The notes under the pieces: model-generated | Databases searched by the model: none | What the model saw: only the letters and a program-made list of their open reading frames with translations | What the model was told of the DNA's origin: nothing | NCBI GenBank assembly: GCA_023264815.1 | Contig: JAHFUZ010000029.1 | Coordinates: forward strand, 1-59,933 | Direction: 5' to 3' | DNA length: 59,933 bases | Source: Arthrobacter sp. | Lineage (GTDB): Bacteria; Actinomycetota; Actinomycetes; Actinomycetales; Micrococcaceae | Translations under genes and position numbers: made by a program | In this document: piece by piece, positions 23,922 to 35,774 of the stretch | How the letters are laid out: every line of letters begins with the position of its first letter | Numbering within the stretch: position 1 is the first letter of the stretch

Positions 23922-25421
23922 CTAAGCGGGGGCACGGAGGAGCCATTCAAGGCCGTCTTCGCCCAGGGATCGTTCGGTGTAGATGAGGTCCGGTGGTCCG
24001 TTGTTGACGTTGAGAACCCGTGGCCAGTGGGGTGGTTCCCAGTCCTGGTGTTCGCTGGTGTAGTGGCGGCCGGTGGGTGAGATCCAGCCGGGTGGTTCGG
24101 TCCGGGTTGCGGGGGTGGGTTTCCACGCGCTGGTGTGCCGCAGGCGGTGATGCGCACGGCACGGATTCCCGAGGTTCGAGATGCCGGTGGTTCCGCCGTT
24201 GGCCCAGGCCAGGAGGTGGTCCGCTTCGTTGTCCAGGGACTGGTTGGAACATCCTGGGAAGGGGCATGTGCCGTCGCGGAGCCGCAGCCATTGCCGCATT
24301 GCTTTGGTCAGCCGGTAGTTGGTCCGGCCGATCTCCAAGGGCGCACCGTCCCTCGGGTCCACCAGGACCCGGTAGAAGGACCCTGACCCGTTCGCCACCA
24401 GGTCCCTGGCCATCGACGCCGGGACCGGCCCGTACCCGTCCAGCATCGCCGGTTCCTCCGTGAGGCCGAGCAGGGAAAACACCGGGACCGTCACCAGTAC
24501 CTCGGCCCGCGGCGTGGGCACGTCAGCAAGCCCCGGATCCCCGCCCGCGGGGAAGCCGGTGCCGTTGTCGTTGCCGGTTCCTGGGGTTCTGCTGGTTTCT
24601 CGGGTGGTTCGGTGGGTGAGGAGGGCGGTGGCGAAGGTGTCGGCACGGAGTTGGGTGAGGGTGCGGTCCTCGCCGGGGCCCTGCAGGCCCCGGGCGGTCG
24701 CGGTGATCCGGTTCCAGATCGCCAGGGCCTGGTCCCCGGGCAGGTACGCCTCGACCCAGGCCATCCCGTCCCGGTCCGGGGTATAAAGCACCTGCCGGTC
24801 CTCCACACCCTTGGCATGCCGGGCCTCGATGCTCTCGGCATGGTGGCGTTCACGCCAGGTCCGGGCCTTGTGCCGGAACCTCGACGCCGGCATCTCCCCC
24901 ACAGGGCACCCGCTAGCCGCGCCCGGGGCGCCAGGATCCAGGAAGTGGGCCTCCAGCGCGGCCGCACCGGCCGCATCCAAGGTGGCCGCTTCCTCCACCA
25001 TGACCCGGGCGTGCTGCCAGGAAATGGAGCCGGCCTGCAGCGCGGCCAGGGTCAGCGGCAGGGTCGTGGTCAGGGCGTGCGAGACTGCCAGGAACGCCCC
25101 CGCCGCCCGGCCACCGATGGTCATGGCACACGCGATCTCCGCGGTCACTGCCATCTCCTGAGCCTGTACAAAAGCGTCCGGCGGGGCCGCCGCGTCCGCG
25201 GTGGCAACAAATGTCGCGGCAGTAAGGGCTTTCAACCCGGCCAGCTGCGCGTCCGCTCCCGCAGCCCCGGTCAGAATGTCCAGGCAATCCCCGGATAATT
25301 CCTGCAACGGATCGCCGCCCGAAGAAAGCGCACCGGGACCATGTTCCTGCACCACACCGGTAAGCACAGCAACGGCAGCACTGATGTCCGCATACGCCCT
25401 CGCCACCACCGGATTCCTCAT
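23922..25421 (-). CDS. DUF222/HNH endonuclease family protein (13E12-type)
   Basis: The 499-residue protein has a long helical DUF222 region and a C-terminal HNH nuclease motif: CPFPGCSNQSLDNEADHLLAWANGGTTGISNLGNPCRAHHRLRH, with two metal cysteines and the H-N-H histidines. This family (the REP13E12 proteins of mycobacteria) occurs in many copies in actinobacterial genomes and is suspected to be mobile or defensive; its role is not settled. I use the ATG at 25421; an in-frame start at 25526 would run into the terminator hairpin. It interrupts the otherwise convergent one-carbon genes (fdh-like and dimethylglycine oxidase), consistent with later insertion. No target-site duplication was recognised. 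Confidence 0.9.
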   Translation of the reverse strand: MRNPVVARAYADISAAVAVLTGVVQEHGPGALSSGGDPLQELSGDCLDILTGAAGADAQLAGLKALTAATFVATADAAAPPDAFVQAQEMAVTAEIACAMTIGGRAAGAFLAVSHALTTTLPLTLAALQAGSISWQHARVMVEEAATLDAAGAAALEAHFLDPGAPGAASGCPVGEMPASRFRHKARTWRERHHAESIEARHAKGVEDRQVLYTPDRDGMAWVEAYLPGDQALAIWNRITATARGLQGPGEDRTLTQLRADTFATALLTHRTTRETSRTPGTGNDNGTGFPAGGDPGLADVPTPRAEVLVTVPVFSLLGLTEEPAMLDGYGPVPASMARDLVANGSGSFYRVLVDPRDGAPLEIGRTNYRLTKAMRQWLRLRDGTCPFPGCSNQSLDNEADHLLAWANGGTTGISNLGNPCRAHHRLRHTSAWKPTPATRTEPPGWISPTGRHYTSEHQDWEPPHWPRVLNVNNGPPDLIYTERSLGEDGLEWLLRAPA

Positions 25422-25475
25422 GTACCCATCATGACAAGGGGGTCTGACATTCAACCGAGACAGCCGCCGGGCACG

Positions 25476-25516
25476 CGAAAACCGGGGGCCGCCGGCCTGG
25501 CAGCCCCCGGTTTTCG
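25476..25516 (-). terminator. terminator after the betaine/dimethylglycine operon
   Basis: A perfect 14-bp inverted repeat (CGAAAACCGGGGGC / GCCCCCGGTTTTCG, 13-base loop) begins about 20 bp beyond the dimethylglycine oxidase stop. The upstream T-run within the arm supports termination on the minus strand. Confidence 0.8.
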
Positions 25517-25537
25517 AGTGGCTCAATCCCCGATAAG

Positions 25538-28084
<2,547 letters not shown>

Positions 28085-29014
28085 TTAGCGGAAGACGACG
28101 GTGCGGGTGTTGTTGAGCAGGACCCGGTGCTGGCTGTGCCACCTGACTGCGCGGGACAGTGCCTGCGATTCGGCATCCCTGCCTACAGTGACCAGTGCGT
28201 TCGGGTCCAGGCTGTGGTCCACCCGGAACACTTCCTGCTCGATGATCGGGCCCTCGTCCAGGTCTGCGGTGACGTAGTGCGCGGTGGCTCCGATGAGCTT
28301 CACGCCGCGGTCATAGGCCTGGTGGTACGGCTTGGCTCCCTTGAAGCCGGGCAGGAAGGAATGGTGGATGTTGATGGCGCGGCCGCGGAGGCTTTCGCAT
28401 AGATCGTTGGACAGGACCTGCATGTAGCGGGCCAGGACCACCAGGTCCGCGCTGTAATCGGCCACCAGTTCCAGCAGGCGTGCTTCCGCTTCGGGCTTGG
28501 TAGCGGCCGTCACCGGGACGTGGATGAACGGCAGGCCGGCGGCTTCCGCCATGGGGCGGAGGTCTTCGTGGTTGGACACCACCACGGCGATCTCCGCACC
28601 CAGGCTGCCGGCGCGCCAGCGGAAGATGAGGTCGTTGAGGCAGTGGCCGAACTTGGAGACCATCACCAGCAGGCGCTGGGGGCGCCCGTCGTGGATGGCG
28701 AATTCCATGTCGAACTCGTCGGCGATGGCGGAAAACTCCGTGCTGAGGCTCTGCGCGGAAACTTCGTCGCCGCCCGGAGTGAAGGCCGTGCGCAGGTAGA
28801 GCTTGCCGCTGATGTGGTCATCGAACTGCTGGTGTTCAACGATGTCGAAGCCGCGATCAGCGAGGAATGCGGTGATGGCGCGGACGATTCCGGGGCGCTC
28901 AGGGCACGCAAGGGTGAGGACATACTGCACGGTGTCCGTGCTGCGGGCGCCGGCGACGGCGCCGGCCTCCGCCGTGACGTTAGCGGTGGGGCGGCCTTCG
29001 AGGACTGTGGTCAT
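28085..29014 (-). CDS. purU: formyltetrahydrofolate deformylase
   Basis: The 309-residue protein has an N-terminal ACT domain (YVLTLACPERPGIVRAITAFLADRGFDIVEHQQF) and a C-terminal formyltransferase-type domain. The catalytic set is visible in NIHHSFLPGFKGAKPYHQAYDRGVKLIGATAHYVTADLDEGPII. PurU hydrolyses 10-formyl-THF to formate and THF, releasing folate. Its start is 3 bp after the BCCT stop and its stop lies 39 bp before dmg. In this operon it disposes of the one-carbon units loaded onto folate by dimethylglycine oxidase, making formate for the FdhF-like enzyme. The first 28 residues are an extra low-complexity lead. Confidence 0.95.
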   Translation of the reverse strand: MTTVLEGRPTANVTAEAGAVAGARSTDTVQYVLTLACPERPGIVRAITAFLADRGFDIVEHQQFDDHISGKLYLRTAFTPGGDEVSAQSLSTEFSAIADEFDMEFAIHDGRPQRLLVMVSKFGHCLNDLIFRWRAGSLGAEIAVVVSNHEDLRPMAEAAGLPFIHVPVTAATKPEAEARLLELVADYSADLVVLARYMQVLSNDLCESLRGRAINIHHSFLPGFKGAKPYHQAYDRGVKLIGATAHYVTADLDEGPIIEQEVFRVDHSLDPNALVTVGRDAESQALSRAVRWHSQHRVLLNNTRTVVFR

Positions 29015-29017
29015 GGT

Positions 29018-30940
29018 CTACTCCTGGTTCTTTGCGGGGGCTTGGGTGTCAGCGGGGGAAATCGCGCAGCGGGCGTCGTCCGGACAGCGCTGGTCACATT
29101 GGTGCTTGGTGACGAGGTCGAACTGGACGCCGCCGTGCTGGTCCACGCCGCTGCGAATGGCGCGCTCCACGACGGAGTCCGCCAGCCGGCGCCGGAGGGA
29201 CAGCGGGTCCCGGCGCAGGTCCTTGACCAGAGCGAAACAGAGCAGCAGCATGACCAGCACGAACGGCAGGGCAGCCACGATGGTGATGCGCTGCAGGCCG
29301 GAGAGCGCCTCGGATGGTTCATCACCGCCGGCCAGCATCATCACGGCGGCGACCGCCCCGGTGAGCAGGCCCCAGAAGATGACCAGGCCGCGCTTCGGGT
29401 CGGAGGACCCGTTGGAGCTCAGGGACGCCATGATGATGGATGCGGAGTCAGCTCCGGTGATGAAGAAGATGGCCACCAGGACCATGGCGAGGATGATGAC
29501 CGCCGCTGTCAGCCACGCCGGCATGGACATGTTCTTCACCAGGTCGAACAGGGCTCCGTCAAAGTCGATGGACGGTGACCCGCTGGCCATGGACACGAGG
29601 CCGGGCGTGCCCGCCTTGTCCGCGTCCTCCTGAATCTTGAAGGCCGTTCCGCCAAAGATGCCGAACCAGATGACGCTGACGATGCTGGGGACCAGCAGGA
29701 CGCCAGTGACGAACTGGCGGATGGTGCGGCCGCGGCTGATCCGGGCGATGAACATGCCCACGAACGGCGTCCAGGAAACCCACCAGGCCCAGTAGAAGAT
29801 GGTCCAGCCGGACATCCAGGTGCGCAGTGCCTCGTCCCCCACTGCTTCGGTGCGTGAGGACATTTCGGCCAGGTCCCTGGCGTAGTCGCCTACAGCGGCA
29901 GGAATGAGGTTGAGGATGAACAGGGTGGGCCCGGCCACAAAGACGATCAGCGCCAGGATCACGGCGAGGACCATGTTGATGTTGGACAGCCACTGGATGC
30001 CGCGGCTGATGCCGGAGACTGCCGAGGCGACGAAGCATGCGGTCAGGATGGCAACGATGGCTACGAGGACGGGGGTGCCGATTTCGCCGATCCACCCGTT
30101 GGACGTCAGGCCGCTGCCGATCTGGAGGGCGCCGAGGCCCAGGGAGGCTGCCGTGCCGAACAGGGTGGCGAAGATGGCCAGGATGTTGATGAACTTGCCC
30201 ACCGGGCCTTCCACCGTCCTGATGCCGAACAGCGAGGTAAACGCCGCGGAGATCAGCTGCCGGCGGCCCAGGCGGTAGGTGCCGTAGGCCATGGCGATGC
30301 CGACGACGGCGTACATCGCCCACGGGTGCAGGGTCCAGTGGAAGATGGAGGTGGCCATGGCGGTCTGGATGGCCGCTGGAGTCCGTCCGTCCACGGTGCC
30401 GGGCGGCGGAGAGATGTAGTGGTAGAGCGGTTCAGCCACGCCGTAGAACATCAGGCCGATGCCCATGCCGGCGGCAAACATCATGGCAATCCAGGAAACG
30501 GTCCGGAATTCGGGCTTTTCACCGTCCTTGCCGAGCGGAATGTTGCCCCACTTGCCCAGGGCCAGCCAGAGGACGAAAACTACGAACAACGAGGCCAGGA
30601 CCATAAACAGCCAGCCGGTGTATTCCATCACCCAGTCCAGGGCCAGTGTGGAGGTGGCGGCCAGGCTGTCCCGGCCCAGGAAGCCCCAGGCCACAAAGGC
30701 CAGGGCGAGGACGCCGGTGATGCCGAAGGTGGCCTTGTCGAGTGTTAGTTTGCGGTTCCGCCGTTCTGCCACAGCCTGTTCGGCCTTGGTCTGGCGGAGT
30801 TCCTGCATGATCTGCACGGTGTCCTCCGCGTCGTGTGAGTCGTGGGAGGAAGGAAAGTTCTCCGGTGCAGCAACGAGTGCGGGCTCCTCCAGCTCAAGTG
30901 GGGTGTGGGCATCCGTGCGGGTGTCGCTGTTCAAAGCCAT
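29018..30940 (-). CDS. BCCT family transporter (glycine betaine/choline uptake)
   Basis: The 640-residue protein has twelve predicted helices and the BCCT signatures MGIGLMFYGVAEPLYHY, with the glycine-rich stretch in helix 3, and the tryptophan-rich segment WTIFYWAWWVSWTPFVGMFIARISRGRTIR in helix 8. An ~80-residue polar N-terminal tail and an ~80-residue C-terminal tail flank the core. The C-terminal tail ends with a cysteine-containing stretch (KHQCDQRCPDDARC) that is unusual for a carrier tail. It imports betaine-type compounds, most likely with sodium. It lies between the betaine monooxygenase reductase and purU, so it supplies substrate for catabolism rather than, or besides, osmoprotection. 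Confidence 0.94.
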   Translation of the reverse strand: MALNSDTRTDAHTPLELEEPALVAAPENFPSSHDSHDAEDTVQIMQELRQTKAEQAVAERRNRKLTLDKATFGITGVLALAFVAWGFLGRDSLAATSTLALDWVMEYTGWLFMVLASLFVVFVLWLALGKWGNIPLGKDGEKPEFRTVSWIAMMFAAGMGIGLMFYGVAEPLYHYISPPPGTVDGRTPAAIQTAMATSIFHWTLHPWAMYAVVGIAMAYGTYRLGRRQLISAAFTSLFGIRTVEGPVGKFINILAIFATLFGTAASLGLGALQIGSGLTSNGWIGEIGTPVLVAIVAILTACFVASAVSGISRGIQWLSNINMVLAVILALIVFVAGPTLFILNLIPAAVGDYARDLAEMSSRTEAVGDEALRTWMSGWTIFYWAWWVSWTPFVGMFIARISRGRTIRQFVTGVLLVPSIVSVIWFGIFGGTAFKIQEDADKAGTPGLVSMASGSPSIDFDGALFDLVKNMSMPAWLTAAVIILAMVLVAIFFITGADSASIIMASLSSNGSSDPKRGLVIFWGLLTGAVAAVMMLAGGDEPSEALSGLQRITIVAALPFVLVMLLLCFALVKDLRRDPLSLRRRLADSVVERAIRSGVDQHGGVQFDLVTKHQCDQRCPDDARCAISPADTQAPAKNQE

Positions 30941-31037
30941 GTCAGGTCCTTTGGTTTGAATTCATGGGCCACGTTGTACTCCGGCGTCCCCAAGCCGGGA
31001 GGAAGCTCTTGGGCTTCCTGGCAGTCAGTAATCAAGG

Positions 31038-32453
31038 TCAGGCATCGATCACCAGGTCCGTCTGCGCGGTGGAACAGCAGGGCAGGAACTTGCCTGCATC
31101 GATTTCGCGCGCCCGGATCCCGCCCTGGTGGTTCATCTCGATCTCCCCCGAGAGTTTGACCACCTTGCAGGAACCGCACATGCCCTCCTTGCAGTTCGCG
31201 CCAATCCTGACGCCCGCACGCTGGGCGGCCCCGAGGATGTGTTCGGTGGGGTCGATCCGCACATTGATGCCGGTGCGCATGAAGGACAGGGTGAGGCTGC
31301 CCGTTCCCACCGTGTCGAAGCTCGAGGCATCCGGGGAATCGGCTTCGGGCTCCGTGCCCGGGCCATCGACAGAGGGGGCGGAGCCGGGCGCCTCCGGGTC
31401 GATGATTTCCAGCGGCAGCCCCGAGGCCTGCAGAGTCCCGTCGGCGTCGTAGCCGGGCTCGTAGAGGCCGAACGCTGTGGGCTGGCTTTCAAAGTAGTCC
31501 TCGGCGGATTCGGCGATTTCCTCTGCGATTTCCTCTGCGACGTCGGCTGCATGTGCCACCTCCGCCTGGTATTCAAGGAGCGTCTGGCGGTCTCCCGAGA
31601 AGAACTCCATGTAGACGGACGTGTCGTCGACGCCGACCGTCCTAAGCAGCTCGGTGGCGGTGTTCAGGTATCCCTCGGGACCACAGGCATAGACCTGGCG
31701 GCCGTTGGCATCGGGTGCCACCTCCTCCAGCATGGCCGCCGTCAGCCTGCCCCTGAGCCCCTCCCACCCCTCCGGTACGCTGCGGTCGCCCAGGGAGTAG
31801 TGGACCTTGACGCGTGAGTCCACGGAGGCGATGTAGGCCAACTCCCGGTGGAACGCAAAGCCGCCGGCATCGGAGCCGTGGTAAAGCACCGCAACATCGG
31901 CGTGTCCGGGCAGGGAGTGGATGGTCCGCACCATGGACATGATGGGAGTGATCCCTGCGCCGGCGGCAAGCAGGAGATACCGTGCCCGCCGGTCCGCATC
32001 AGGCAGGTGGAATGCTCCCACCGGCCCCAGCATCTCCAGGACCGTGCCGGGTTTGACGTTCTCGTGCACCCATGGCGAGACCAGCCCCGTTGGGTCGCAC
32101 TTGACGGTGATACTGAAAGTCCACGGCTCGGTGGGTGAACTGGACAGCGAGTAGCTGCGGTCCGCCGGTTCCTGGTCCTCGCCATTCACGGGAAATGCGA
32201 TGTTCACGTACTGGCCGGCACGGAACGCCAGGGGCGCACCGTCGCAGCGGCGGAACACGAAGGTCATCATGGCCCCGGCCTCGGGAATCGTCTCAACGCA
32301 TTCGGCCGTAAACTCCTGCGGATGCCATGGGCCCAATGCACGGGCTGCCCGGGCGGGCGTCCCAGGGCTTCCCATCACCCTGTTCCACGGCATCTCCAGA
32401 CCGCGAATGCGCTGTGGTTCCTGGATTGCCGTTTCAGTAAGGAGTTCAATCAT
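31038..32453 (-). CDS. gbcB: glycine betaine monooxygenase reductase subunit (GbcB-like)
   Basis: The ATG at 32453 overlaps the gbcA stop (ATGA), so an open frame to 32609 is ignored. The 471-residue protein has a ferredoxin-NADP reductase FAD domain (RSYSLSSSP), an NAD domain (LLLAAGAGITPIMSMV, YACGPEGYLNTA) and a C-terminal plant-type 2Fe-2S domain (ANCKEGMCGSCKVV...PCCS). Between the NAD and 2Fe-2S domains is an acidic, Ala/Glu/Pro/Ser-rich linker of about 100 residues (AADVAEEIAEEIAESAEDY...). GbcB proteins are usually near 370 residues, so the linker accounts for the extra length. It passes electrons from NAD(P)H to the Rieske oxygenase encoded upstream. Confidence 0.92.
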   Translation of the reverse strand: MIELLTETAIQEPQRIRGLEMPWNRVMGSPGTPARAARALGPWHPQEFTAECVETIPEAGAMMTFVFRRCDGAPLAFRAGQYVNIAFPVNGEDQEPADRSYSLSSSPTEPWTFSITVKCDPTGLVSPWVHENVKPGTVLEMLGPVGAFHLPDADRRARYLLLAAGAGITPIMSMVRTIHSLPGHADVAVLYHGSDAGGFAFHRELAYIASVDSRVKVHYSLGDRSVPEGWEGLRGRLTAAMLEEVAPDANGRQVYACGPEGYLNTATELLRTVGVDDTSVYMEFFSGDRQTLLEYQAEVAHAADVAEEIAEEIAESAEDYFESQPTAFGLYEPGYDADGTLQASGLPLEIIDPEAPGSAPSVDGPGTEPEADSPDASSFDTVGTGSLTLSFMRTGINVRIDPTEHILGAAQRAGVRIGANCKEGMCGSCKVVKLSGEIEMNHQGGIRAREIDAGKFLPCCSTAQTDLVIDA

Positions 32454-33754
32454 GCCAAGTACTCCTGCACACGGTGCACGTACCAGTTGATGAATGCTTC
32501 GACCTGGTATTCGCTCTTCATGTAGGGACCGGGTTCGTAGGCGGGGCTGCCGGCACCCTGCTGGCACAGCTCCACGAACGCCTTGTCCTGCAGGTTCGTC
32601 TGCTTCCACGTGTACGTGAGCTTCTCCAGGTCGTAATCGATGCCTTCCACGGCGTCGTCAGCCACCAGCCAGGTGGTCCGTACGAGGCTCTGGTGTTCGT
32701 TGATGGGGAAGACGCCGAACGTGATGACATGGTCGCCGAGGAAATGGAACCAGCTGTTGGGCTGCAGGTGCATGGAGCAGCGGCCGAGGCGGAAGTCGGG
32801 CAGGTCGCCGAGCAGCTTCTTGGAAAGCCTGCGGCCGTCAGCGGAGAACGATTCACCTTCTCCATCGAGGGATTCCCGTGAGATGCGGATTCCCGCTATG
32901 CGTGTGTCAAGCTGCTCCACCACCTCGTAGGGCAGGCCGTAGCGGCGGCAACGCTCTTCGAGGGAGGCTTGGGCTTCCTTGTTCCGGTTCCACACTTCCT
33001 CAAGATGGGGCGGGATCAGGCCTTCCGTCAGGCCCCAGGTGGGGAAGAGGGAGCAGGCAAGCTCAGGGTGGCCGTCGCAGTGGTAGCACTCACGGTTGTT
33101 CTCCATGACGAGCTTCCAGTTGCCCTCTTCGATGATGTTCTGTTGGTAGGCGATTTTTGTCTTCGCGAGATCGTGGGGCGCAAGGTAGGGCTCAAAGATC
33201 TTTGCCGTTTCGTCGAAGTCGGCCGGCGGTTCATCCGCAATGCAGACGAAGATGAGTCCGGCGACCTCGCGGCCGTGGGCGCGCTTGAGGCCGAAGCAGC
33301 TCTTGTCGAACTTCGTTTCGCCGGGCGCGGAGGCGTGGATCAGATTGCCCTCCGGGGAATAGGTCCAGGAGTGGTAGCCGCAGACCAGGTTTCCGGTTGA
33401 CCCGGCAGCTTCGGTGAGAACGCGGGCGCCGCGGTGGCGGCATATGTTGTGCAGGACGTTCACGCCGCCGTCGTCATGGCGCAGCACAATCAGGGAGTAC
33501 GGGCCGTAGTCGACTGTGACGTAGTCGCCCGGCTCCGGAAGTTCGGCGGTGCTGGCGGCAAAGATCCAGTGCTGGCCGAAAATGGCCTCCATGTCGATGT
33601 TGAAGATCGAGCGGTCGGTATAGAAGGGCGCATCGAGGGAGTAGCCGGTGCGCCGGAACTCAAACAAGGCGGTTATTTCTGCCAGCTGCTCGGCAGGCAG
33701 GGACGCAGCGAGTCTTCCACGTGAATTGAGGGGCACGTTCACTGAAGCAGTCAT
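32450..33754 (-). CDS. gbcA: glycine betaine monooxygenase, Rieske oxygenase subunit (GbcA-like)
   Basis: The 434-residue protein starts at the ATG at 33754 (GGGAG upstream). The Rieske centre is CRH...CGYH (C105, H107, C125, H128) and the mononuclear iron site lies in ENNRECYHCDGHPELACSLF. The C-terminal half matches ring-hydroxylating-type alpha subunits, including the GbcA/choline monooxygenase group that hydroxylates an N-methyl group. It would convert glycine betaine to dimethylglycine plus formaldehyde. The operon context (GbcB-like reductase, BCCT carrier, dimethylglycine oxidase) makes betaine much likelier than an aromatic substrate. Stachydrine demethylase is a related alternative. 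Confidence 0.93.
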   Translation of the reverse strand: MTASVNVPLNSRGRLAASLPAEQLAEITALFEFRRTGYSLDAPFYTDRSIFNIDMEAIFGQHWIFAASTAELPEPGDYVTVDYGPYSLIVLRHDDGGVNVLHNICRHRGARVLTEAAGSTGNLVCGYHSWTYSPEGNLIHASAPGETKFDKSCFGLKRAHGREVAGLIFVCIADEPPADFDETAKIFEPYLAPHDLAKTKIAYQQNIIEEGNWKLVMENNRECYHCDGHPELACSLFPTWGLTEGLIPPHLEEVWNRNKEAQASLEERCRRYGLPYEVVEQLDTRIAGIRISRESLDGEGESFSADGRRLSKKLLGDLPDFRLGRCSMHLQPNSWFHFLGDHVITFGVFPINEHQSLVRTTWLVADDAVEGIDYDLEKLTYTWKQTNLQDKAFVELCQQGAGSPAYEPGPYMKSEYQVEAFINWYVHRVQEYLA

Positions 33755-33908
33755 GGGTTTTCTCCCGGAAGGCATGGGTAGTGGTTGTTGCGTTGGCCAC
33801 GGGTGCGCGGGTGCTAACGGCGTGATCGAAGAACTTGTAATGATGAGATTAGGGTCACGAGAGCTGCAACAAAAGCGCAAGATTTTGAAGATAACCATGC
33901 AGAATAGA

Positions 33909-33923
33909 TGCATGATCGATGCA
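33909..33923. promoter_or_regulatory. dyad overlapping the lysR start codon
   Basis: TGCATGATCGATGCA has perfect five-base arms around a five-base centre and covers the chosen ATG of the lysR gene in the 157-bp gap shared with gbcA. Its position fits autoregulation, but it could be chance. Confidence 0.35.
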
Positions 33924-34844
33924 AGGCTCATCACACTCCGCGTATTTGCCCGGTGCGGCACCATCGGCGCGACCGCGGAACTCACGGGCTACTCCCCGTC
34001 TGCCGTCTCCGCGCAATTGCGGGAGCTCCAGCGCGTGCTCGGAATGCAGCTGCTGACGAAAGACGGCCGGGGCTTGCGGCTCACCGCCACGGGACGATTT
34101 CTCGTGGCGGGCTCGGATCCCCTCATGACGCAGTGGGAAAGCCTGCGCGCCGCAGCCATGGAAGCCGGCGACCAGGTGCAGTCCCACTTTGGCCTCGGCG
34201 GATTCTCCTCTGCAGCCGCCCAGTTGCTCGCACCACTGGCCGCCACCCTGCGGTCAACGCACCCCCTGCTGCAGGTGCAGGTCCTTGAGGCTGATCCGGC
34301 CCGTTGCTTCGACTTGTTAATTGCGGAACGAATCGACCTTGCAGTCATTGTCGCCATGCAGTCCGACACTTACGGTGAGGACGATCCTCGCTTCGAGCAG
34401 AGAGTTCTGCTCGACGATCCACTGGACGTGATCATTCCCGGGGACCATCCGCTGGCATCACGGGAAACAGCGACGCTTGAAGAGCTGGCGTCGGAACCCT
34501 GGATCACGGAGGCCGCCGGTTCCACCTACCATTCCCTCTTCACCGCGGCGTTCACGGCAGTCGGGGTGACACCTCGGATTGCCCATGAAGCCGTTGAATG
34601 GGAAACCCACATCGCGTTCGTGGGCGCGGGCCTGGGCGTCGGCCTGCTTCCCCGGCTGGCGCCTTTGCATGGTGCCGAAAACGTGGTTCGGCTACGCATC
34701 ACGGGTCAGTCGAAACCTACCCGCCGCATTGTCGCCGCGGCGCGCAGGGGCAGTATCACCTCACCCCTGATCCAGGAGTCGCTCGGCATCCTGCAGGTCA
34801 ACGCCAACCGGATCCTTACCGCCCGGCTCGGAGAGGATCTCTGA
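33912..34844 (+). CDS. LysR-type transcriptional regulator of betaine genes
   Basis: The 310-residue protein has the LysR winged helix (MIDARLITLRVFARCGTIGATAELTGYSPSAVSAQLRELQRVLGMQLL, residues 1-48). A substrate-binding domain follows, with the usual LIAERIDLAVIV, DPLDVIIPGDHPLA and FVGAGLGVGLLPRLAP segments. The start is uncertain: ATG 33912 is consistent with relatives, ATG 33897 is possible, and no strong RBS is visible. It diverges from gbcA, the first gene of the betaine operon, so it is the obvious candidate for its control. LysR regulators usually activate divergent operons in response to a substrate or product; here that could be betaine or dimethylglycine. Confidence 0.9.
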   Translation: MIDARLITLRVFARCGTIGATAELTGYSPSAVSAQLRELQRVLGMQLLTKDGRGLRLTATGRFLVAGSDPLMTQWESLRAAAMEAGDQVQSHFGLGGFSSAAAQLLAPLAATLRSTHPLLQVQVLEADPARCFDLLIAERIDLAVIVAMQSDTYGEDDPRFEQRVLLDDPLDVIIPGDHPLASRETATLEELASEPWITEAAGSTYHSLFTAAFTAVGVTPRIAHEAVEWETHIAFVGAGLGVGLLPRLAPLHGAENVVRLRITGQSKPTRRIVAAARRGSITSPLIQESLGILQVNANRILTARLGEDL

Positions 34845-34905
34845 GCGCGGACGTCCTCTTTGGTTGAACTTGAAACCTGGATCTCGACAAGCTCAGGTTT
34901 GGCAT

Positions 34906-35715
34906 TCAGCGCCCGGTGTAGCCCATCCTGGCGCTGATCTGCAGTCCGGCCTGCTTCAGGGTCTCAAGGAGCCCCGGGACCTGTTCCGGATCAAAGCGGA
35001 AGGCCGGGCCGGAAATACTGACCGCTCCGATCACGGCACCCACATGGTTGTAGACCGGAACAGCAACCGCCGTCAGGCCGATTTCAAGTTCCTCCCGCAC
35101 CACGCCGTAGCCGTCTCGGGCAACACCGATCAGCTGCGTCTCGAGTTCTTTCATGCTGGTGACGGTCCGCGGTGTCCGCGACGGCAACCCGGTCTCGCGC
35201 AGAACCCGCTTCCGTTCGTCCGCGGGCAGTGCCGCCAGCAGGACTTTTCCGCTGGAGGTTGCGTGCAGGGGCGTGAGGCTGCCTACCCAGTCGTAGGTGG
35301 CCAGCGTCGACGGACCCATGGCCTGATCCACGTTGACGGCGAAGTTGGAGCGCATCACGGCAAGGTTCACCGTTTCCTTGAATTCCTCGGCGAGGCTTTC
35401 GAGCACCGGCCGGGCTTCCCGGACCAGGCTGAGCCGTCCCGGGATGGAACTGGCCAGCCGGAGGATGCCGAAGCCGAGCTGGTACTTTCCGCGCTCGCTG
35501 TTCTGGTGGACCATTTCCCGGCTCACCAGTGAACCCAGCAGCCGCGAGACAGTGGACTTGTGGATACCCATCTCGTCGGCGATGTCACTGACGCCGGCAT
35601 GGCCGTCGCGCGCGAGGATCTCCAGGACCGCAAGGGCACGGTCCACGGACTGCACACCGCCGTGCTGTCCGCCGTCCGCGTCGAGGTCGGTTTCGCGGTC
35701 ATTGTTCGAAGCCAT
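34906..35715 (-). CDS. IclR family transcriptional regulator
   Basis: The 269-residue protein has an N-terminal IclR winged helix (SVDRALAVLEILARDGHAGVSDIADEMGIHKSTVSRLLGSLVSREMV). The effector-binding domain contains LHATSSGKVLLAALP and GYGVVREELEIGLTAVAVPVYNHVGAVIGAVSISGPAFRF. It converges with the lysR gene across 61 bp. In actinobacteria IclR proteins often sit beside sarcosine, betaine or dimethylglycine genes, so a role in the one-carbon operon is plausible. The TTGCG-N5-CGCAA dyad at 21006 could be an IclR-type site, but nothing in this window ties the two together. Confidence 0.92.
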   Translation of the reverse strand: MASNNDRETDLDADGGQHGGVQSVDRALAVLEILARDGHAGVSDIADEMGIHKSTVSRLLGSLVSREMVHQNSERGKYQLGFGILRLASSIPGRLSLVREARPVLESLAEEFKETVNLAVMRSNFAVNVDQAMGPSTLATYDWVGSLTPLHATSSGKVLLAALPADERKRVLRETGLPSRTPRTVTSMKELETQLIGVARDGYGVVREELEIGLTAVAVPVYNHVGAVIGAVSISGPAFRFDPEQVPGLLETLKQAGLQISARMGYTGR

Positions 35716-35774
35716 GATCCATAGTCTCAGGTAGTCTGCGGCGTGTGCTTACCCGCGGGAGAACGGGCAGCTGA

